Source: Buddleja alternifolia
Lineage: Eukaryota > Streptophyta > Magnoliopsida > Lamiales > Scrophulariaceae
DNA: 64,000 nt
NCBI GenBank assembly: GCA_019426215.1
Contig: CM033402.1
Location: 9,301,246 to 9,365,245, forward strand
Direction of reading: 5' to 3'
Part shown: positions 56,566 through 64,000 of the stretch, one piece after another
Position numbering within the stretch: the first letter of the stretch is position 1
Layout of the letters: every line of letters starts with the position of its first letter
Made by a program: the position numbers and the translations under genes
The notes under the pieces: model-generated
The model's database searches: none
Seen by the model: only the letters and a program-made list of their open reading frames with translations
What the model was told of the DNA's origin: nothing

Positions 56566-57121
56566 CTATTATTAACATAAAAATGATATTGTCGGTGTAG
56601 ACACTGTGTGTGTGTGTGTGTGTGTGACAGCCAGTACGGCTCCACCAATGGTGTCTGTGGACTGTGGGTACTGAGCAGAGCATACTATCACATGGATGGA
56701 ACCCAAATGACGGTTATACCCTCCACGTTTATAATAACTATTTATGATTCCAAAATAATCATCAACTGTAGCTGTTGTTTGTCTGCTTACAAATAAAAGG
56801 ACAAACCTGCCCCCAACGTACTTCTAGAACTTTTATGCATATTGATTGATCCTTAATAGTTTATTGAAATTCGGACAATTACAATTGTCTATGATGTAAA
56901 ATTTATATAAGGGAGAATGTCACTTTTAATTTTTCTTGTTTAATTTTAATATCACTTTAATGTCTTGTATTTAAATCGTTGTTTAATTTTAATATCAATT
57001 TACTGTCTTGTATTTAAATCGTGGTAGTATTTGATTTCACTCGAGTCATTTGAATATTTTTACCCTTAAAATGTGAGTCAACATTGCTCACATGAGGGAT
57101 CAAAGTGATATTAAATTGAAG

Positions 57122-57164
<43 letters not shown>

Positions 57165-60100
57165 AAATGGACTTAAGCGTAAAATTTAAATGTTAGGAAT
57201 GTTAAAGTCACGATTTAAATATGAGAGACCAAAACTATGTCAAATTTAAGAACCCTTAAGAATGATCTCAATAATTTATGTGATAGTACAAATATACTTC
57301 TGGAAAGAATATCAGTACACCAATTGAGTCTACTAGTACAATATAAGTACGCTCTACCAAAAGTATCCAAATTTATATAAAAAAATTCTAGTAATATTAC
57401 TACTTCGAAAAACAGTTTTTATTCTTTTGGGTTATAATTATTTCAATAATAAAATTAGTAATATTGGAAAGTAGTATCATAAGGTCAACATATTAAATAC
57501 AGAGTAGATACAAGTATACAACTAATCAATTTCTACCAAATATTGGTATATAATAACTGAGGTTGTTGTTAAACCCCATTAACTACCGAGTCAAAAAAGA
57601 TAATAAAGAAATGTTGTGGGAATATTATAATATTTTGGATTTATTTGGTCATAAAGCCTCGTGATACGTGGTGATTAGAAAAAGAAAAGAAAAAAAAAGA
57701 AGGTTGGGGTTGTTGACGGGTCCCACTTTCCCCGCAAGGTGTGCAACAAATCTCTCCAAGAAGCAACGAGAAAAGGGCAGTGAAGAGAATATATATATAT
57801 ATATATATATATAATATCTATACATACACTCGTAAGTCATAACCCCACCCTATAGGCCCACAGTACCCGACCGACACTTTTGCAAGTTATTATGGCATAT
57901 ATGAGGCATATATGAAGGGAAAAGCATTTTGTGACTTTAATGTTACACTAATCCACTTGTTTTATGAAATAATCTAATGATTCCAACTACTTACTAAAAA
58001 TAAATCTAATAATTCTAACTTGATTGTAGTGTATTTGTGATCTGATTAATTGTAAGACAACTGGATTGTAATTTCAATTCTACTAAACGATACCGAACTA
58101 GAAGTTCACTTGGTTTTATGTCTTGGGGGAAAAAAAAGGAACGTAATAATAATTTCGAGTAATCTGTCACAAAATTGAAAAAATTGTTGGTCTTATATGA
58201 AAGAGTTTATTATAATTCTAGTTTCATTATGAACAAATTTGCAAGATGATGCATAATTTTGTAATTCTGGTCTCATCCGTTAAAAAAATAAATAAAATCC
58301 TACGGGGAATGCACACGCCACTAAATTTAGTACTGATAACATGCAATGCACATTTCAAATGTATGGTTTCCATCCATTTTTCAGCGACCGAGACTTACTA
58401 TACAAAAAAATGCATCTTGAGATCATTTATGTTAGTTTATAAATATTGAGATTAAAATTGTAAAGACACCTACCCCATATGATTGATGCTTTAGTTTTCC
58501 TTTTTTTTACCCCAAATAACGTTAGTCGAAAGTTGTAATTTGGACATCGAATACCAATTTGACCACTATAATGAGAGAACAATCAATCACAGCTCAAGTA
58601 TAATTATATATTTTTTAAATGTTTAGTGTTAAGAATGTGAGGCTTACCGAACCTCCAACGAGCTTGTACAAGGGCAATATCCGAGTTGTGAATGAGGAAC
58701 GGGACAGCCCGACGAAGAAAGTCGGGTTCGGGTTGAAAATCGGCATCAAAGATGACGACATATTCGCATGGTTTGACATAGTCATGTTTCAAGCCTTCTT
58801 TAAGAGCTCCAGCTTTGTACCCTCCTCTTGACTCTCTAATTTGGTATCTAATGTTGATGCCTTTGCTTGCCCACCTTAGACATTCTCTCTCAACCATATC
58901 CTATATAACATCAATATACACCATTGATGACAAAAATCAATGTCATGTAATCATTAGACCCAAATGGAGTAAATCAAGGAAAAAACACATCACATTATAT
59001 AATATTGTCATATTTTGTACATAAATTAAGTGTTATAGAACAATTCTGATCCATACCTGTAATTCATAACATGAGTAAACTACATTTATCATGTAATTGA
59101 TTACATTCAACGAAGCAAGAATTAGACTAAAATTTTTTATTTATAAAGGACGGGTAAGTATGAAATTCGCCCTTCTTAGGAATGTATAAGATCAAGATGT
59201 AGTGAAAAAATTGGTTTTTAGTAGCTTTCAGAAAGCCCTATAATCACAATTATTCGCGTATTAGTGGGTCCTACATAAGTTCATTACATTGACACTCTGA
59301 TGGTTTTGAAACTCGAAGTTTTTAAGAATGGTTGGTAACGAACAAGCTCAGTATAAAAACAAGTCTTGATCTATGATATTACATCTTGGATTTACAAAAT
59401 CTAGACACACAAAATTCAGCAAAAAAGTGCTTGCTTTTTGAGACTAGTGCATCAAAAACAACCCAATGGGACAAAAAAATGCTACAAACCCCCAATTGAT
59501 CCCATTTTCAGAATAAAATCATTGTTATAGCATAATAACCCCAAAAAAGTTCTGCCAAAGCCCACCAAAAACAACAAACTTTTTTTGGGAAAAGACCTGA
59601 ATTTCCACGAAAACAAACTTTTGGGTTTCTTGTTTTACATAATAAAATTTGATTTATTATTGTATCTTTATATAATTCTATATATATATATATATATATA
59701 TACCTTGACGACAAAGTCAGTGGAATCATCCAGTACTTGAATAACCAGCCTATCAGCTGGCCATGAAAGATTACACGCTGCACCAATCGAGATCTTGTAA
59801 ACCTGTTTCCGCCAGAAAACACAAGATTTTTCAGTTTTTTTTCTCACACATACCCATATATGTGTGTGAAAAAATCGTCTCCGTAAGGTCCGTGAGGTCG
59901 CAACTTCGCTAGGAATTAACGGAATATTCCCTGTGTGGATTAAATATTCTTATATGGAAAATTAAAAAGAAAAATTCCGTCAATTCCTAACAGAATTGTC
60001 ACCTCATCGACTAAACTGAGATGATTTGACTAGTCGAAGACCAACAAGACGCATTCTAAATTTGACGAACAAAAGTGAGACAAAAGTAAGACTCGAGCAC

Positions 60101-60464
60101 CGCCAATGAGATTCCATAAAAAAAAAGAACAGACCTCTTTCTCATTGAACATGGGGATCTGGACAAGAACCATAGGAAAAGCTTCATTCCCCAACTCCAA
60201 ATCATCTGTCATGGCTTCCCATTTGTACCTCTTTTCGGGTTTTTTCCAGAAAAGTTTCACCAAAATGATAACAACTCCCATGTAAAGCCTCTCCATGAAC
60301 ACCATTATTGACATGGCCAAGCAAATGTACACACATAATCTCAGAAACGGCACTATCAATGGCGCTTTGATCAGCTCCCACAAAAGACCAATTTGCCCCG
60401 CCACGTCCGCCGTGTACCCCGGAAATGATTCCGGCAGAAAACTCTTTCCAGAAACTTCCGCCAT
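52992..60464 (-). CDS. CSLA: Glucomannan 4-beta-mannosyltransferase, cellulose synthase-like A
   Basis: Golgi membrane enzyme of family GT2 that builds the mannan or glucomannan backbone from GDP-mannose (and GDP-glucose). Nine exons: 60464-60135, 59802-59704, 58900-58648, 55338-55228, 55082-54946, 54641-54528, 54209-54010, 53688-53488 and 53154-52992. Introns are GT-AG. The coding length is 1,608 bp (535 aa), normal for CSLA. An N-terminal membrane segment lies near residues 36-70. Catalytic features: DDS (D135/D136), DAD (D195, D197), ED (D289), and the Q-x-x-R-W motif QQHRW at residues 325-329. C-terminal membrane segments follow from about residue 355. No break is seen. It resembles CSLA9/CSLA2 most by eye; the exact paralogue is not decided. 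Confidence 0.96.
56101..56413. mobile_element. MITE in CSLA intron 3 made of two foldback units
   Basis: Flanked by an exact 9-bp GTTAGGACC at 56092-56100 and 56414-56422. Inside are two consecutive palindromic units, about 56101-56265 and 56275-56405, separated by a further GTTAGG at 56265-56270. The ends GGAAAATTC / GGAGTGAAATTC (inverted) are weakly similar. The 9-bp duplication suggests the Mutator group. Confidence 0.65.
56534..57162. repeat. Microsatellites in CSLA intron 3
   Basis: (TA)n at about 56534-56561, (TG)n at about 56604-56625 and (TA)n at about 57123-57162. Other short (TA)n runs lie at 57791-57812, 59682-59702 and, in intron 5's neighbourhood, (TA)n(CA)n at 55097-55132. Confidence 0.85.
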
Positions 60465-60830
60465 TAATGATGCTCTGTTTTGTATAAAAAACAGGGGAAT
60501 GCTCTGTTTCCAGAAATCTCAATAATTCAACAGATCTGAGGATTCTTTTTTTGTTTTTTTTTATTGAAATTGGATTTGAAAACAATGTAATTGAAGTATA
60601 GATACAGAATGGAGTTGGGATTTTGATGGGTTTTTACTGAGATCTCTGTTTTTGCAACTCTCTCTCTCTCTCTCTAACTTTGAGTTTGAGAGAAATAATG
60701 TGGCATTGTGAGCAGAGGAGAGAGAGAGTAGGGGAAGAGAGAGAGGGGGAGAGTGGAGCAAGTAAGCAATGGAGAAGAGAAGTGAGTGAGAATTGGAGAG
60801 GCTTTATAGTCAATATATCTTATCTGATTT
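60465..60830 (-). promoter_or_regulatory. 5' UTR and promoter of CSLA
   Basis: On the sense strand, a TATA-like CTATAAAG lies at about 60811-60818. A long CT-rich tract (60655-60760) fits the Y-patch or leader of plant genes. The leader would be about 300 bases. No upstream ATG-started ORF of note is seen. Confidence 0.55.
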
Positions 60831-63800
60831 GTACTTTGTCCTCCTAATTTTAATAATTAATATTAATAATTGTTACCAAAAGAAAAAGCATATTCAATGG
60901 GGGATAAATTTATGTACGATCTATTAACTTTGGTGCAAAAGTGTCTCCAATTATAATCATTGGTAATTAGTAAGTGGCACTATTATTATGAAAAGCGTAA
61001 CGAAAAATTTGGACTACTTCCTTTCATTTTTTCCTTTTTTAGAAAATGTTTACACTAATTATGTTTCTATGTAATAATATGTGACATGGAATATAATATG
61101 AAGATGGAATATGAATTGAGATATATAAAAATTGGTATGGAAGATAATTTCATTTTCATTTGATTGGTTCTAGTCAATTTTGGGTCCATTATTTATGTTC
61201 TATTCAATTTGAGTTATTAGATTAGCACATGATATCGATTTTATTGAAGTATACTTATTGTTAGTATTTTACCAAAGAAAAGGTACATTTATTATTATGC
61301 TATGTTTAGATTCTGAATTTCAGTACCAATAAATTTAGATCTACTCTCATCAACAATATATGAACATTTTTCTACTTTCAATAGTAGTTGTTAATTGAAT
61401 GTAATAATTGTTGAATGTAATAATTTTTGGTTGATCATAAATCGTTATTATTACATATTCATGACAGGTATCATAAAATCAAAACATTACAAAAAAAATC
61501 TAAATTTCGATTAGAAAAAAGGAAGATGATTAAGGAAAAACAAAAGTTGTGGCCTAAAAATTTGATTTGTTAAAATCAACTCATTCAAATTTGATTGATT
61601 TAGGCCATTTTGGTTTCCCGACAAATTTCATGCCACCTAATTATGATCCTTGAAGCATTGGAGACTTGGCAGTTCGCATTAGATAGTTGAAGTATCGTGA
61701 CAATTACTATTATTTATTTTGTAGAATTTATAAGAAATCCACAAATATTTGATTGCTGTTTTAGAATCGATTTTTTTAAAAAAAAGAAAAATCGATCTTA
61801 TATATTATTCAATTCAAAGTTTACAATGCCTGGAACAATACAATTCATATCGACTCAAACGATGTAGTAAGAATATCTGAAACACCAATGATCAAGTTTT
61901 TTGAATATAACATATCTTAAGAATTCACAAAAGAACACAAATTTTTTTTTGTGCAAATCCTATTCAAGGAGAGACGAAACTTTCATTCGAAAGAAAAAAC
62001 AAACTCTCATATGGGAGAAAAAATAAAATACTAAACAAAATATTTAAAAAGCTATATAAAAACTTATGTATCACTCGTCTTTATTTTGTTAGATCTATCT
62101 CTGTCTCATTAGATTTATATTCGTTTCGTCAGATTTGAAGATGTGATGTACAACTTGAAGAAGGGTGCTTCAACCCAACCCGCCGATGATAGTGGTGGTA
62201 ACAGTGGTGAAAAAGATGACTACTTCATCAAGTCATCGCTGACGTAGAAAAAAGAAGAAAAAAAAAGAAGATAAGGTTTAGAGAAAGATGGAGAGAGAGT
62301 ATATTACTTAAAAATTCAATAACTTAAAAATTTGGAATGTTTTGGCATGGAAATAGGAGCAGAGTTTGCTATTGTATTGCGGTCAACGAAAGTATTGAAA
62401 GTTTTTTAAGAATCGAATATAACCACACTATAGTAGTATTCAAGTGAATTAAGAGTTATTTGCAAAAAGTATCCTTGAAGATTATATTTACTACAAGTTG
62501 TGACCTCATACTTTGGCACAGAATAATAATCATGTAAAGACTAACAATAATAAAATCTATCACTATGTTATATACTTATTTATAATATGCATAATATAAG
62601 ATTTGATTCAACTTTCATTGAAAAGTCTTTTTATATGAGTATTAAATTATATTAATTTATTTTTTAAAGTATAATGCCCGATTTTTGAACGGAATAAAAT
62701 AATTTTTTAGAAAATGATTGACAATTTTTCTTTGGATAGACTATGATTGACATTTATCATTAATAAAAGAAATAGATAATTAAATTCAAATTATGTTGGT
62801 AATTAAATTCAAATTATGTTGGTAACTACTTTATTTTTGAATTTTAAATTTGATTATTTTAGATGAAAACTGATAACCACATTCATCCAATTAGGCTATC
62901 CTCACACGCTTATTTGAATAGTCTCAAAGATTGTATTTTATTATATATAAATTTAATGCCTCACAATTAATTTTGTAAATAAATCTTGTAAACGATGAGC
63001 AATTGAGCACCAATTGTTCCAACTACTAATGTACGTACTATGCCTTCTCATCCAAAAAGTGGTTAAACAACAGAAAGTAGGTCAAACTTCCGGTGACCGG
63101 AATTTGATTCCGGCGCGGGAATCATGATAAATAATTATTGATGTCATGCCATGCCAAATGGGGAAATGGCTCAATGTGGCATTTCCATGATAGTAGGTTG
63201 ATGATAGGAAACTAACAGATAAGTTATGAGTGGGAGTGGGTTTCAATTCATTGTCCCAGAGTATATTTCAATATATATATATATATATATAGGGTATGGA
63301 TCAAATACATCCCTATACTTTAGGTAAGATATAAGGCTCAATCTAGACCATTTAAACCATTTGATTCCAAGGTCCATATTTAAAGCCTATTTTTCGGTTT
63401 TTACATGTATTTTAATGATGATAGGGGTTTTTTAGTCATTAGGTACAACAAACAATGCAAATAACGTGTAGGATCAAAAATCAAATCCCTAATTATATGT
63501 TGTAACTGATTCATCTTCCCTTTTTTAATTTCTTTCCAATTTCAGATCCCAGAAAATTAAGATTATACAGAAAACATTAAATTCATATTATGTCACTCTC
63601 AGCAATTTCAATTCATCATAGGCGAGTCCCGATTGACATAGCAAACTCCAAACTCTTATTCAATTAACCATCGGCATTTTCAACACTTCATCGGCAGCTC
63701 ATTATCGGCAATTTCATGACGCAATCTTTAGGCAACTGATATTCAATTCATCACTCCAACAAATGGTATTTGAAAGGTGGAGTTTAAGTTCTCTCCAACA

Positions 63801-64000
63801 GAGAAAAATGATTTATGAAGGTTCAAGTAGAAAAAATATAAATTATAAAAATGTTGAATTCTTATGATATTTGAGACAACTTCAATAGCATTCTTCTCAT
63901 TGTGACCAGCAATCTTTATAGTACAATATAAACCAATATACACTATATTATAAGACAATATATAGTATTTTTCTGTTAGTGACAGCGCAATTAGTGATTT
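60831..64000. other. Intergenic DNA upstream of CSLA
   Basis: 3.2 kb, strongly AT-rich. A 23-bp tandem doublet (TAATTAAATTCAAATTATGT...) lies near 62779-62824 and a (TA)n run near 63272-63291. No gene, RNA or mobile element I can support. Confidence 0.5.

Noticed and set aside
60561..60761. 66-codon frame in the CSLA leader as an upstream ORF
   Set aside because: It does not begin with ATG and consists largely of the translated CT-rich leader.

Overview
This is plant nuclear DNA, most likely from a eudicot. It contains two spliced host genes with GT-AG introns, a nuclear tRNA gene, and a dense nest of LTR retrotransposons typical of flowering plants. The species cannot be named from the sequence alone.

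Positions 1-31735 are a nest of mobile elements at least three levels deep, with the two Sirevirus insertions forming a fourth. The oldest layer is a decayed Ty1/copia element on the + strand: integrase part at 1-1174, RT/RNase H part at 28542-30156, 3' LTR at 30714-31735. It was split by a roughly 2.15 kb LTR-like insertion (target duplication ATAGA). That insertion was then split by a Ty3/gypsy element of the Tat/Athila type on the - strand (2267-27470, target duplication TTCAC, tRNA-Asp primer site). The Athila element received two insertions of one Sirevirus-like copia family, both on the + strand: a solo LTR (8427-10315, duplication ATATT) and a nearly complete element (12296-25138, duplication AACTT).

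The 12.8 kb Sirevirus is the most unusual object here. It carries gag and pol, several polypurine tracts, and about 1,000 codons of extra reading frames downstream of pol. A short AGCG-centred motif (AAGCGYCTG / AGCGCTNAA) is scattered through its LTRs, its untranslated regions and every ORF. Its 3' LTR has lost its first ~665 bp.

Positions 31736-36532 hold a host gene on the - strand for the small U2 snRNP auxiliary factor subunit (U2AF35), with five coding exons. Its first intron contains a perfect 38-bp inverted repeat enclosing an unexplained ORF. A nuclear tRNA-Leu(UAA) gene lies divergently upstream at 36533-36615.

Positions 36616-52991 are intergenic and full of small elements: three Mutator-like foldback elements, hAT-like and Tourist-like MITEs, a tRNA-derived SINE, and tandem duplications. 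They also include a 5.3 kb non-autonomous Tat-like LTR element (39065-44371) that encodes only Gag-like proteins and contains three different minisatellites.

Positions 52992-60830 hold a complete nine-exon CSLA gene on the - strand (glucomannan 4-beta-mannosyltransferase, 535 aa), with a 3.3 kb third intron containing a MITE and microsatellites. The rest, to 64000, is AT-rich intergenic DNA with no gene that I can support.
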